Source: Chryseobacterium sp. CH21 (GTDB lineage Bacteria > Bacteroidota > Bacteroidia > Flavobacteriales > Weeksellaceae). From it: a stretch of 58,776 bases of DNA. The stretch covers positions 1 to 58,776 of the forward strand of contig NZ_QICI01000105.1 in NCBI RefSeq assembly GCF_004119445.1. Reading direction: 5' to 3'. The notes under the pieces were generated by a model. The model was not told the DNA's origin. It saw only the letters and a list, made by a program, of their open reading frames with translations, and searched no databases. How positions within the stretch are numbered: position 1 is the stretch's first letter; each line of letters starts with the position of its first letter. A program made the position numbers and the translations under genes. Below are positions 35,553 to 43,896 of the stretch, one piece after another.

Positions 35553-36545
35553 CTAATAAGGGTTTTTATTTTCCTGATCCAGTTCAAAACGGATTCTGTC
35601 CTGATCGATAATTTGTTTTAATTCTTCTTCTTTTGGGAGGTACAGCAGATATTTGCTGGCAAATAAATTGTTTTTATCATTCAAAACGGAATATTTTACG
35701 ATAGTTTCATCCTTTTCTGAACATAATAAAATTCCGATGGTTGGGTTATCTCCTTCACCACGTTTCAGATCATCATACATTCTTACATACATATCAATTT
35801 GTCCAATATCCTGATGAGAAAGTTCTCCTGTTTTCAGGTCGATGATGACAAAGCATTTTAGGATATAATTATAGAAGACAAGATCAATGTAGAAATCTGA
35901 GGTATCAGTAGAAATATGTTGTTGTCTGGCTACAAAAGCGAATCCTTTCCCGAATTCAAGCAAAAACTTTTGAATATGGTCAATAATGGCTGTTTCAATT
36001 TCTTTTTCAGAGAATTGTTCATCAGCTTTTAAGCCAAGAAATTCAAAAATATAAGGATCTTTTAAAACACTATGAATACTTTCTGTGGAAGATTTTTTAT
36101 GCTGCAAAACCCTTTCGTAAGCAAGGGAATTGATTTGTCTTTTGAGATCTCTGTAGTTCCAATTATTCTGAACAGATTCATTGATGTAATAATTTATTTT
36201 TTCGGCATTGTCAAGCCTAATCAATAGTCTGTAATGAGTCCAGCTCAATTCGTGACGCAATGCGTCACATATTGGAAATGCATGATAAAAAGAACGCATA
36301 TTTCTTAAGTTACTTTCATCAAAACCTTTTCCAAATTCCAAAGTGAGTTTTTCAGAAAGCTTTTTCAGTGTATACTTTCCATATTCTGCGCGTTCTTTCC
36401 CCTGTTGTTCATCTTCAACAATAAGTTTTCCAATCTGCCAGTAAGTAAGCAGTAGTGTAGAATTCGCAATTCGAAAAACTTTTTCGCGCGATTGTCTAAT
36501 GATTTCCTTTACGGATTGGAATAAAGAATCTTCGGAAATTTCCAT
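35553..36545 (-). CDS. YhcG/DUF1016-type PD-(D/E)XK nuclease-domain protein
   Basis: 330 aa from MEISEDSLFQSVKEIIRQ (the ATG at 36545; the frame extends 20 codons further through a terminator and is rejected). The N-terminal half has DUF1016_N features: TLLLTYWQIGKLIVEDEQQG, YGKYTLKKLSEKLTLEFG, SNLRNMRSFYHAFP and LSWTHYRLLIRLDN. The C-terminal half is a PD-(D/E)XK fold with DFYIDLVFYN and CFVIIDLKTGEL (D...DxK). These proteins are scattered orphans in many genomes; their job is not settled. It sits between two POT transporter genes, 20 bp before the downstream one. Confidence 0.88.
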   Translation of the reverse strand: MEISEDSLFQSVKEIIRQSREKVFRIANSTLLLTYWQIGKLIVEDEQQGKERAEYGKYTLKKLSEKLTLEFGKGFDESNLRNMRSFYHAFPICDALRHELSWTHYRLLIRLDNAEKINYYINESVQNNWNYRDLKRQINSLAYERVLQHKKSSTESIHSVLKDPYIFEFLGLKADEQFSEKEIETAIIDHIQKFLLEFGKGFAFVARQQHISTDTSDFYIDLVFYNYILKCFVIIDLKTGELSHQDIGQIDMYVRMYDDLKRGEGDNPTIGILLCSEKDETIVKYSVLNDKNNLFASKYLLYLPKEEELKQIIDQDRIRFELDQENKNPY

Positions 36546-36559
36546 CGTACGAAAATAAA

Positions 36560-36585
36560 AAAACCTCTGACTTGGCAGAGGTTTT
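36560..36585 (-). terminator. Terminator of POT transporter (2)
   Basis: Stem aaaacctctg / cagaggtttt (36560-36569 / 36576-36585), with a T-rich tail on the minus strand. Confidence 0.75.
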
Positions 36586-36605
36586 ATTATATTTTGTTGA
36601 TACAA

Positions 36606-38359
36606 TTAGTTTACACCGTGCATCATTTTCTTTAAGATAGGCGAAATTAAACCTAAGATTACAGAAGCAATACCACAAAGTACTACGAATACCATGAAGA
36701 ATTCGAATAGATTGTGAATTTCAAATCCTACAAAAGTAGGGTTGTGTAATGGAAGCTGAGCTTTATCGAAAGCAGCAACCTGATCAGCTGTCAGGGTTAC
36801 TTTTTTATCCAAAACATCCTGTAAATTAATTCCCATTTCTTCAGCTTTTTTGAATTTATCACCTGTTGCAGGGATAAGAGCTCCTAATGAACCTGCCAAT
36901 GCATAACCAGCAGCATTAGAAATGAAGAAAACACCATATAGTAATGAAGCAAATCTTTTCGGAGCAAGTTTACCCACTAAAGATAAACCAATTGGAGAAA
37001 GACAAAGTTCACCACAAGTCTGGATGAAGTATAGTAACATTAACCATTTGATGGCTAATAATCCTGAGTTTCCAAGATCTTTTACATTGTGTGCAATGAT
37101 GAAATAAGAAAGGGCAATTAATGCTAACCCCATCGCTTGTTTGAACGGAGATACGGGCTCTTTTCCTTTTGCTCTTAATTTGTCCCAGCATAAACTGAAA
37201 GGAACCGCTAAAAGAACTACGAAAATACCGTTGAAGATCTGAACCATTGAAGGAGGCATATTCCATCCGAAAATGTTTCTGTCTGTCTGGTTATCTGCAA
37301 TAAATGTTAATGAAGATCCCGCCTGCTCAAATGCAGCCCAGAAGAAAATAATAAAGAATGATACAATATAGATTACCCAGATTCTCTGTCTCTCTACCTT
37401 ATTTTCTGCAGAAGACATAATCAGGAAAGCAAGAGCAATACCAGCTGAATAGATGAATGGATAGATGATACCCTTGATCAGTTGTCCCATTTCTACAGAA
37501 TTGAATCCAAATTCACCTACAAGAAGGTATCTGAAAACGAAGAATAAAACAACAAATATTCCTCCTGTGATCCCTAACGCCTGGCCCGAGAATTTAGCTG
37601 TTTGCGTTTCTCCTTCTTCAAAGTCTGCACTTGTATTATTTTTTGGTAATCCTCCGATAGGTCTTCCTTCAGGAGTTACTACATATTTGTTTTTAAGGAT
37701 AAAGAATGTGATTGTTCCAATTATCATGGCAATAGAAGCTGCAAGGAATCCCCATTTGAAAGCAAAAATATCTCTTACTCCCGTTGCAGCATCTTTTACG
37801 TCTCCTACGTATGGACAGATAAACTGACCTAAGAATGCTCCAATATTGATCCCCATGTAGAAAATAGTAAAAGCAGAATCCAGCTTAGATTTCTCCTGTT
37901 TTGGATAAAGGCTTCCTACCATTGAGGAAATATTCGGTTTGAAGAATCCATTACCGAAAATGATAACGAATAATGCCAGCCACATGATCATTTAGCACTT
38001 CCAATATCTGCTGAGAATGTAGAGGCACTGATGAATAATAAGAACTGGCCAATAGCCATTAATGATCCACCAATGATGATAGCATATCTGTTTCCGATAT
38101 ATTTATCCGCAATAAATCCTCCCAAAAGAGGAGTTAAATAACATAACGCTAGAAATCCACCATAGATGATTGCTGCATCAGCTTCTTTTATTAATAAGGA
38201 ATTTACCATGAAGAGCGTCAAAAGAGCTCTCATTCCATAAAAGTTGAAACGCTCCCACATTTCTGTTCCGAAAAGAACCCATAATCCTTTAGGATGCCTG
38301 GAATTCTTATTCTCTACAAATTCATCCGGTTTCGGACTCAATGCTTCAATATTATCCAT
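36606..38359 (-). CDS. POT-family peptide MFS transporter (2) (frame broken by one missing base)
   Basis: The first part, MDNIEALSPKPDEF..., has HPKGLWVLFGTEMWERFNFYGMRALLTLFM and reads to SADIGSAK. It then stops at the T run 37991-37993; one more base joins it to MIMWLALFVIIFGNGFFKPNISSMVGSLY. The rest carries the same family blocks as its neighbours, with CGELCLSPIGLSLVGKLAP near the end. Restored length is 584 aa. A proton-coupled peptide importer, paralogous to the flanking two. Confidence 0.9.
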
Positions 38360-38440
38360 TTCTATTGTTAATTTTTGTTAAGACTGACAAATATAGTTTA
38401 TTTTGGGTTTTTGGCAAGGTTTTAATTTTATTTTTAAATA

Positions 38441-38468
38441 AAAAAGCTGCGGAACTATTCCGCAGCTT
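38441..38468 (-). terminator. Terminator of POT transporter (3)
   Basis: A perfect 10-bp stem aagctgcgga / tccgcagctt (38444-38453 / 38459-38468), with an A run on the left (T run on minus). Confidence 0.8.
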
Positions 38469-38491
38469 GCTAATCGTTATAATATCAAGGA

Positions 38492-40147
38492 TTAATGTCC
38501 TTTTTCCTTCATGATTTTGTTCAGCCTTTTTAACATAGAAAGACCCAAAAGTGTAGCAAATATTAACAGAGCGAAGTTCACCAGGAAATAATTTGTCTTA
38601 TTTTCGTAGTTATACCACGTACTTGCAAGGATTCCTGAAAGTTTATTCCCAACAGAGTTAGCCAGGAAAAAACCACCCATCATCAATGCTGTAATTCTTG
38701 CAGGAGAAAGTTTAGAGACAAAAGAAAGTCCCATGGGAGACAGACAGAGTTCACCAATGGTAATGACTCCGTAGCTGGCAACCAGCCATAATGGTGAAAC
38801 TTTTATGGATCCATTATCTCCGGCCATCACAGCTAAAACCATCACAAGGCAGGAAAGTCCGGAAATAAATAATCCCAACACAATTTTCGTAGGCGTTAAA
38901 GGTTCTTTTCCTTTTCTTCTCAATAATGCCCAGAATCCTACGATAACAGGAGTAAGAGCAATTACCCAGAACGGATTAATAGACTGGAATAATTCTGTAT
39001 TATACAGATATACTTTATTTTCAGGGTTTTTCTCAAGGGCAGCACGCTGCTCAGGTGAAATGTTTTTAAAATAAACATCTTTCCCCATTTCTTTCTTCGT
39101 TTCCCCGTTACCATCTTTTTGGGAACGGAACTGATTATCATAAACAGGTGTTTCTTTGTCTTCATAGCTCTTTCCGTCTACCATATAAATTCCTTCCAAT
39201 GGTTTTTCAAGAGAAGCAGGAACACTTCTGTCTGTATAATAATTCGCCCATCTTGTCAAAGCTGTTCCGTTTTGTTTGAAAACAGCCCAGAAGAACATAC
39301 TGATCAGAAATACAGAAAGTAATGCACCGATAGAAGCTTTTTCATCTGGCTTGGCTTTAAAGTAAAGAGAGGCATAAAAGTAAATTACAGGTACACATGC
39401 AAAAATAAAGGCATCTGTACTGTCGCTTCCAAAGATATTGTTAGGGATAAACCAACCTATAGCTCCTGCAACGATAGCCGGAACGAATACTTTCAGCATA
39501 ATTTCCGACAGCTTTGTATCGCCTTCCTGTACAGGTTTCATCTGTGCAGCATGAATGTAATGTTTTCTTCCGATGGTAAAAATAATCATACCGATCAGCA
39601 TTCCGACTCCGGCAGTGATGAAAGCTTCACCCCAACCGAATTTATTACGCATGAAAGCGGCAATAATGTTACAGATAAACGCTCCGATATTAATTCCCAT
39701 ATAGAAAATATTATAGCCGGAGTCTTTGTTGGCTTTATAAGGTTCTTCAGAATAAAGATTTCCTAATAATGTTGAAATAGTAGGTTTAAAGAAACCGTTT
39801 CCGATGATAATTAATGCCAGAGAGGTATAAAATAAAGGTAGATCCTTAAAAACACCCATTCCTATATATCCTGCAGCCATTAAAAAGCCACCTAGATAAA
39901 TAGATTTAATGTACCCTAAAACTCTGTCTGCCAGGAATCCTCCAATGAATGGGGTCAGATAAGTTAAGGCAATGTAAGTTCCGAAAATATCATCAGCAGT
40001 TTTGTCTGGCAGTCCAAGCCCTCCTTTCATTCCGGTAGGCTCAATAACATACAGTACAAAGATTCCAAGAATCAGGTAATACCCGAAACGCTCCCACATT
40101 TCCGTAAAAAAGAGAAAGGGCAGCCCTTTAGGATGTTTAGTCTTCAT
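38492..40147 (-). CDS. POT-family peptide MFS transporter (3)
   Basis: 551 aa from MKTKHPKGLPFLFFTEMWERFGYYLILGIF. The start at 40147 was chosen because the longer frame begins at a TTG inside the promoter box. It has the POT signature, IIIGNGFFKPTISTLLGNLY and IGELCLSPMGLSFVSKLSP. A large loop between membrane segments (about residues 320-390) carries a periplasmic-type insertion with KEMGKDVYFKNISPEQRAAL, absent from transporter (1). A proton-coupled peptide importer. Three copies in a row suggest specialised peptide uptake. Confidence 0.9.
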   Translation of the reverse strand: MKTKHPKGLPFLFFTEMWERFGYYLILGIFVLYVIEPTGMKGGLGLPDKTADDIFGTYIALTYLTPFIGGFLADRVLGYIKSIYLGGFLMAAGYIGMGVFKDLPLFYTSLALIIIGNGFFKPTISTLLGNLYSEEPYKANKDSGYNIFYMGINIGAFICNIIAAFMRNKFGWGEAFITAGVGMLIGMIIFTIGRKHYIHAAQMKPVQEGDTKLSEIMLKVFVPAIVAGAIGWFIPNNIFGSDSTDAFIFACVPVIYFYASLYFKAKPDEKASIGALLSVFLISMFFWAVFKQNGTALTRWANYYTDRSVPASLEKPLEGIYMVDGKSYEDKETPVYDNQFRSQKDGNGETKKEMGKDVYFKNISPEQRAALEKNPENKVYLYNTELFQSINPFWVIALTPVIVGFWALLRRKGKEPLTPTKIVLGLFISGLSCLVMVLAVMAGDNGSIKVSPLWLVASYGVITIGELCLSPMGLSFVSKLSPARITALMMGGFFLANSVGNKLSGILASTWYNYENKTNYFLVNFALLIFATLLGLSMLKRLNKIMKEKGH

Positions 40148-40168
40148 ATAATCAATTTTCAAATTTCC

Positions 40169-40176
40169 CAAAAATA
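40169..40176 (-). promoter_or_regulatory. Promoter -7 box of POT transporter (3)
   Basis: Minus-strand TATTTTTG, 21 nt before the ATG at 40147. Confidence 0.6.
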
Positions 40177-40408
40177 GCTTTTTAATTTCAATTGATAAAA
40201 TAAATAATACTTACCTAAATGATTAATGAAATAAATAAGAACTATGAATGTGCATAAGGGTTTTCTTTATTTAAAAACTTGTACATATTTCACAAATTAA
40301 AACACAATGAATAAACATAAAATATACATATGTATTTCCTTTCTGAGTGATATTTGTTTTCTATTTTCGCCCATGTCAATAGTGACATATAATATAAAAA
40401 CATTTATT

Positions 40409-40582
40409 ATGAAAAAATTAAAAAAGATTTCGAGAGAAAAGTTAAAAAGTGTCCAAGGTGGCAGGAAAGATTTCTGTCAGCCAGGGGTTGGTGATGTATG
40501 TGCGCAATATGGACTTGAATGTGGTTTTTGGTATACTGTGCAAAATGGTCAAGTGATAGAGTCACATAATGCTTGTATGTAA
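40409..40582 (+). CDS. Double-glycine leader peptide 1 (bacteriocin-like precursor)
   Basis: 57 aa from the ATG at 40409. The leader MKKLKKISREKLKSVQGG has the hallmark LSREELKxIxGG-like pattern and ends in Gly-Gly at 17-18, the cut site of C39 peptidases. The core (residues 19-57) has four Cys at 23, 31, 38 and 56, enough for two disulfides, plus aromatic GFWYTV. It should be exported and cut after GG. The upstream frame extension to 40307 has a different character and is rejected. A near-consensus GATATTTG at about 40350 may be the promoter. It is followed by a palindromic element and a GLPGLI gene. Confidence 0.8.
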   Translation: MKKLKKISREKLKSVQGGRKDFCQPGVGDVCAQYGLECGFWYTVQNGQVIESHNACM

Positions 40583-40610
40583 TAATATTGACTTCAGTTA
40601 AGGGTTTAAG

Positions 40611-40710
40611 GAGGCTGTTTCAAAAGGTAAATTAACACTCTGAGGATCTCCTAAATGACAAAAGTTGTCATAAAGGAGTCCGAGAGAGGGGGTGCTTTTG
40701 ATACAGCCTC
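40611..40710. mobile_element. 100-bp MITE-like palindromic element
   Basis: Terminal inverted repeats GAGGCTGTTTCAAAAG (40611-40626) and CTTTTGATACAGCCTC (40695-40710) match at 15 of 16 positions. Inside are a second partly paired arm set (ctct...ctcc / ggag...agag) and a central hairpin atgaca / tgtcat (40655-40660 / 40666-40671). Ends of the form GAGGCTGT.TCAAAAG are like insertion-sequence ends, so I read it as a non-autonomous element. The T run after it may also let it end transcription. Confidence 0.5.
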
Positions 40711-40731
40711 TTTTTTAATAGGGAGATTTTC

Positions 40732-41528
40732 ATGAAAAATTACTTTTTATCTTATTGCTGGTATCGAATATTTTGGCTGCACAGAATATTACTTTTATAT
40801 ATGGACTTACTTTTAGGGCTGATAATAAAGATGTAAGACAAGAATACTATTATTTGGATGTTCTGGGTAAGCAATCCGTTTTCAGGTCAGTAGAAATACG
40901 GGAGGCAGATTCGTTAATGCAAAAAAATGGTTATTGGAACAGCCGTAAACCTATTTTTGAAGACATATATTCTTTCAAAAACTTAATCAATAATAAAGTT
41001 TACAAAAGTGTTACACATCCTGCTATGTATGATTTATATTACATCAATATTAATGATAAACTAAACTGGAAAATTCAATCTGATACAATGAAAGTTAATG
41101 ATGTGCTATGTCAGAAAGCTACAACAGAATATGGTGGTCGTAATTGGATTGCCTGGTTTGATCCTACAAATCCGATACAAGAGGGGCCCTATATATTTTA
41201 TGGGCTTCCGGGATTCATTATTAAACTTTCAGATGAACAAGAGAGTTTTGATTTTAACCTTATTAAAATTAGAAAGTCTACTAAAAATAATATGTTCTAT
41301 TTACGAAAGGGAAGAGAAATAACTTGGGATGTTTATAAGAAATTACAGATTGATTATTATAATGATCCATTTGCTGAAATAAAAATCAAAAATATTAAAA
41401 CAAAAATTGGAGATGCCAATGGAAATCCTGTTAATATAAGTTTTAAAGAAATCACAGAAAGTATTCGGAGACAGATGAAAGAAGGTAACTACCCTATAGA
41501 ACTGGATAAAGCGGTAAAATATCCTTGA
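40732..41528 (+). CDS. GLPGLI family protein 1 (start frame broken by one missing A)
   Basis: The ATG at 40732 is out of frame with the body; one more A in the run 40735-40739 gives MKKLLFILLLVSNILAAQN, a clean signal peptide, and a 265-aa protein. The body has the GLPGLI family pattern: CQKATTEYGGRNWIAWFDPTNPIQEGPYIFYGLPGFI, with GLPGFI in place of GLPGLI. It should be exported to the periplasm. Function of the family is unknown. The last 12 codons and terminator are identical to those of GLPGLI protein 2 (71 bp). Confidence 0.85.
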
Positions 41529-41563
41529 TGATATATAAAAAAACCTTTCAGAACTTCTGAAAG
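41493..41563. repeat. 71-bp direct repeat, copy 1
   Basis: Identical to 44686-44756. It covers the last codons of both GLPGLI genes (PIELDKAVKYP, stop) and the first part of the terminator. Confidence 0.85.
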
Positions 41564-41570
41564 GTTTTTA
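41541..41570 (+). terminator. Terminator of GLPGLI gene 1
   Basis: A perfect 12-bp stem (41541-41552 / 41556-41567) with loop act and a T run. Confidence 0.85.
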
Positions 41571-41605
41571 TTATTCATAAATAATATTATATAATACTCT
41601 ATGGA

Positions 41606-41974
41606 TTAAAATCCATTTTGAGATTTTAGTACTTGATTTTCTTCATTTAGCTCACAAATTTTTTGTTTTAGAAAACCAATATAGTCCTGTAAATTTTCAA
41701 TTATTGAACAATTGAGATTTTGGGTGTACTGATATTGGGATGTGTCTTTGAATGTAGAATTATTAGTACTGGTTACCCATTCTTCCTCTTCCTTAATATC
41801 AGAAATAGGAACACTGAGCGATTCAGCTATTTTCTTCCATTCTTCTTCATGTATCCTTACCTCACCCCGTTCTTTCCGGGAGTAATTGGAAGGATCAGTA
41901 AATAAAATTTTGGCCATCTTCTCTTGAGAGATGCCTTTGAGTTTCCGTAGGTTTTTTAGTTTTTCTTGCTTCAT
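41606..41974 (-). CDS. XRE-type helix-turn-helix regulator with coiled-coil tail
   Basis: 122 aa. The N-terminal HTH_3 domain (residues about 6-60) reads LRKLKGISQEKMAKILFTDPSNYSRKERGEVRIHEEEWKKIAESL. A linker and a C-terminal heptad-like helix (ENLQDYIGFLKQKICELNEENQVLKSQ) that could dimerise follow. It is divergent from the second double-glycine peptide and lies between the two peptide modules, so it may control them. An inverted repeat tgcgaaa / ttttgca (42000-42023) lies between the promoters. Confidence 0.82.
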   Translation of the reverse strand: MKQEKLKNLRKLKGISQEKMAKILFTDPSNYSRKERGEVRIHEEEWKKIAESLSVPISDIKEEEEWVTSTNNSTFKDTSQYQYTQNLNCSIIENLQDYIGFLKQKICELNEENQVLKSQNGF

Positions 41975-41999
41975 TATTTCTTAATGTCTATTACAAATA

Positions 42000-42023
42000 T
42001 GCGAAACATGTACAACTTTTGCA
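42000..42023. promoter_or_regulatory. Candidate operator of the XRE regulator
   Basis: Arms TGCGAAA and TTTTGCA (6 of 7 paired) flank catgtacaac, 26 bp upstream of the regulator start and 56 bp before the peptide-2 promoter box. Confidence 0.35.
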
Positions 42024-42078
42024 AGAAAAATGCCGGAAAAATGCCTGATATATTTATTTTATTGGATGATTTAATTTA

Positions 42079-42086
42079 TAGTTTTG
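42079..42086 (+). promoter_or_regulatory. Promoter -7 box of peptide 2
   Basis: TAGTTTTG matches TAnnTTTG, 39 nt before the ATG at 42126. Confidence 0.5.
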
Positions 42087-42125
42087 AGAAGTCAATAATG
42101 ACACAGAATATTTAATTAAAACATT

Positions 42126-42323
42126 ATGAAAAGCAATTCTTTAAAAATTAAGAAAGCAAGTTTATCTAGAAATGAGTTAAGATCTCTTAAAGGAGGAAAA
42201 ATTGGAAACGGAGGAGGAACTTCTATCGGAATCGGTGGAGGTGGAGATGTAGAGTGCGGTTGTGTACAAGCTGGTTGTGCTGGAGACGGAAGTGCAAGAT
42301 GTGGAGGAGGATGTTGTAACTAA
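42126..42323 (+). CDS. Double-glycine leader peptide 2, cysteine-rich (bacteriocin-like precursor)
   Basis: 65 aa. The leader ASLSRNELRSLKGG ends with Gly23-Gly24. The core (25-65) is very glycine-rich (GNGGGTSIGIGGGGD), followed by a dense Cys tail with Cys44, 46, 51, 59, 63 and 64. Six Cys in 21 residues fit three disulfides or another thiol-based modification. Leader resemblance to peptide 1 and their shared neighbourhood imply one export and processing route. It is followed by a perfect palindrome and by the VKOR fusion gene. Confidence 0.85.
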   Translation: MKSNSLKIKKASLSRNELRSLKGGKIGNGGGTSIGIGGGGDVECGCVQAGCAGDGSARCGGGCCN

Positions 42324-42335
42324 AATTAAAATCTT

Positions 42336-42368
42336 AATCAGCAATGAAATTTCATTGCTGATTATTTT
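42336..42368 (+). terminator. Palindromic attenuator after peptide 2
   Basis: A 28-nt perfect palindrome at 42336-42363 (arms AATCAGCAATGAAA and TTTCATTGCTGATT), followed by T-rich attattttta. It could end most transcripts after the peptide gene and leave little for the oxidoreductase. Confidence 0.65.
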
Positions 42369-42377
42369 TAAGTATTT

Positions 42378-43886
42378 ATGAAGAAAAATATTAATATACT
42401 AACAAGCTATTTAAATCTTATTGATATTCATGTTGATAAGAATGAGTTTGAATATCAATTAAATGGTCATCCGGAATTCCCTAATATTCTGTCTTTTTCC
42501 GATACGCTTCATTTTTTTAATATTGATTGTTCTGTGTTTGAAATAGATGAAGAAGATGTTGAGTTATTACCTGAAAATTTTATATCCATCAATGATGAAG
42601 GCTTTAAATTGGAAGACAAAAAGAATTATAATCTCTCAGCGTCCAATGTTGTCTTATTAGTAGATAAATCAGAAAGCTTTTACAACGAAAACAAAAAAAA
42701 TAATCTATTCTTATGGAGCTCTATTTTATTGGGCGCTCTCATGTTATCTGTTTTGTTATTGGATTTTTCTTTCTTTTATACAGGTGCCGCATTTGTGTCA
42801 CTTTCATTTTTAGGGATTTTCCTTTCCTATGAAGCTTATAAAAAAACTCACGGTAAAGGAACCATCATTCCTTTAGGGGTATGCCAGAATAAAATGTTGA
42901 AAACAGATTGTGATTATGTATTTAATTATAAAAAATGGAAGTTTTTTGATATATCTGAGATCTCTTTATTATTCTTTTTCTCTCAAATTATCAGTTTTAT
43001 AGTTTTAGCAATCTATAAAGATCTGAGTTTTTACTATTTTATATACAAGTATATATTCTATCTCTTTATACCTGTCTCGTTTGTTTCATTGTATTACCAA
43101 ATCATTGTTATTAAAAAGTTATGTCCGGTTTGTATTGGTATTATAGTTTGTGTTTATACTCAGCTGGCTCTTTTGTACTTTTTGCCTAACGCATTGATAA
43201 AGATTAATCCATTTTCTATTGTTTTATATGGATTATTTGTTTTAGCTTCTGCTTTATTTCTGCTTTATCTAAAGGAGAAAATTAACTGGAATAATAAACT
43301 GAAAGAAGAAATTGTAAAAAGTTCGAGGTTTAAAAGAAACTATACTTTCTTCAGAAATAACCTTGCAATTCAAAAGAAAACCCTTAATGATGATTTTTTG
43401 AGTTCGTTTAATTTTGGAACTTCCGATGCTAACTTAACGCTGACTTTGGTAACCAATCCTTCATGTAAATACTGTAAGGAATTCTATCCAACATTTATGA
43501 GAATAATACATAATTATAGTAATAAAATTAATATTCGTCTTGTGCTGGATGCAGATTTGGATAATTTTTCAGAAGAATTAGCTTCTACCTATATACATAT
43601 GGCCTGCATTTATGAAAATTCGGAAGATAAGACAACTTTTTTTGTAGCTTTGGAAGAGTGGTATACGATAAGAACAGATAAAAATGGTATCAGCAAATGG
43701 AATAATAAATACTCTCATTTGTTTACAAATCAAGATCATGTTATTTCTATTTTAAACAACCAGAAAAAATGGAGAAATATTAATGATATTAATTTTACAC
43801 CGGATATCTTTATCAATGGATATCAATACCCTATAGAATATGACAGAGCAGATTTGGAATATTTCATATCTGAGATGATGGGATAA
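42378..43886 (+). CDS. C39-like / VKOR / thioredoxin fusion membrane oxidoreductase
   Basis: 502 aa. Residues about 1-75 resemble a peptidase-C39-like domain (LNGHPEFPNILSFSDTLHFFNIDC, ELLPENFISI) but show no catalytic Cys at the start, so it is likely a non-cutting leader-binding relative. A VKOR-type membrane part with about seven predicted helices follows (110-300), with loop cysteines Cys169 and Cys178 and the active CPVC at 249-252. The C-terminal DsbA/thioredoxin-like domain has CKYC at 363-366. The order VKOR then thioredoxin is known from disulfide-forming fusions. Here it should oxidise the cysteine-rich peptide encoded upstream in the periplasm. The next gene starts 10 nt later. Confidence 0.82.
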   Translation: MKKNINILTSYLNLIDIHVDKNEFEYQLNGHPEFPNILSFSDTLHFFNIDCSVFEIDEEDVELLPENFISINDEGFKLEDKKNYNLSASNVVLLVDKSESFYNENKKNNLFLWSSILLGALMLSVLLLDFSFFYTGAAFVSLSFLGIFLSYEAYKKTHGKGTIIPLGVCQNKMLKTDCDYVFNYKKWKFFDISEISLLFFFSQIISFIVLAIYKDLSFYYFIYKYIFYLFIPVSFVSLYYQIIVIKKLCPVCIGIIVCVYTQLALLYFLPNALIKINPFSIVLYGLFVLASALFLLYLKEKINWNNKLKEEIVKSSRFKRNYTFFRNNLAIQKKTLNDDFLSSFNFGTSDANLTLTLVTNPSCKYCKEFYPTFMRIIHNYSNKINIRLVLDADLDNFSEELASTYIHMACIYENSEDKTTFFVALEEWYTIRTDKNGISKWNNKYSHLFTNQDHVISILNNQKKWRNINDINFTPDIFINGYQYPIEYDRADLEYFISEMMG

Positions 43887-43896
43887 ATATTAAACT

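Noticed and set aside
35553..36545. A restriction-modification system around the YhcG-type gene
   Set aside because: No methylase or specificity gene is adjacent; neighbours are peptide transporters on both sides.
40307..40408. Longer start for peptide 1
   Set aside because: The extra residues (MNKHKIYICISFLSDICFLF...) would move the double-Gly leader out of its N-terminal position; the ATG at 40409 gives a standard leader.
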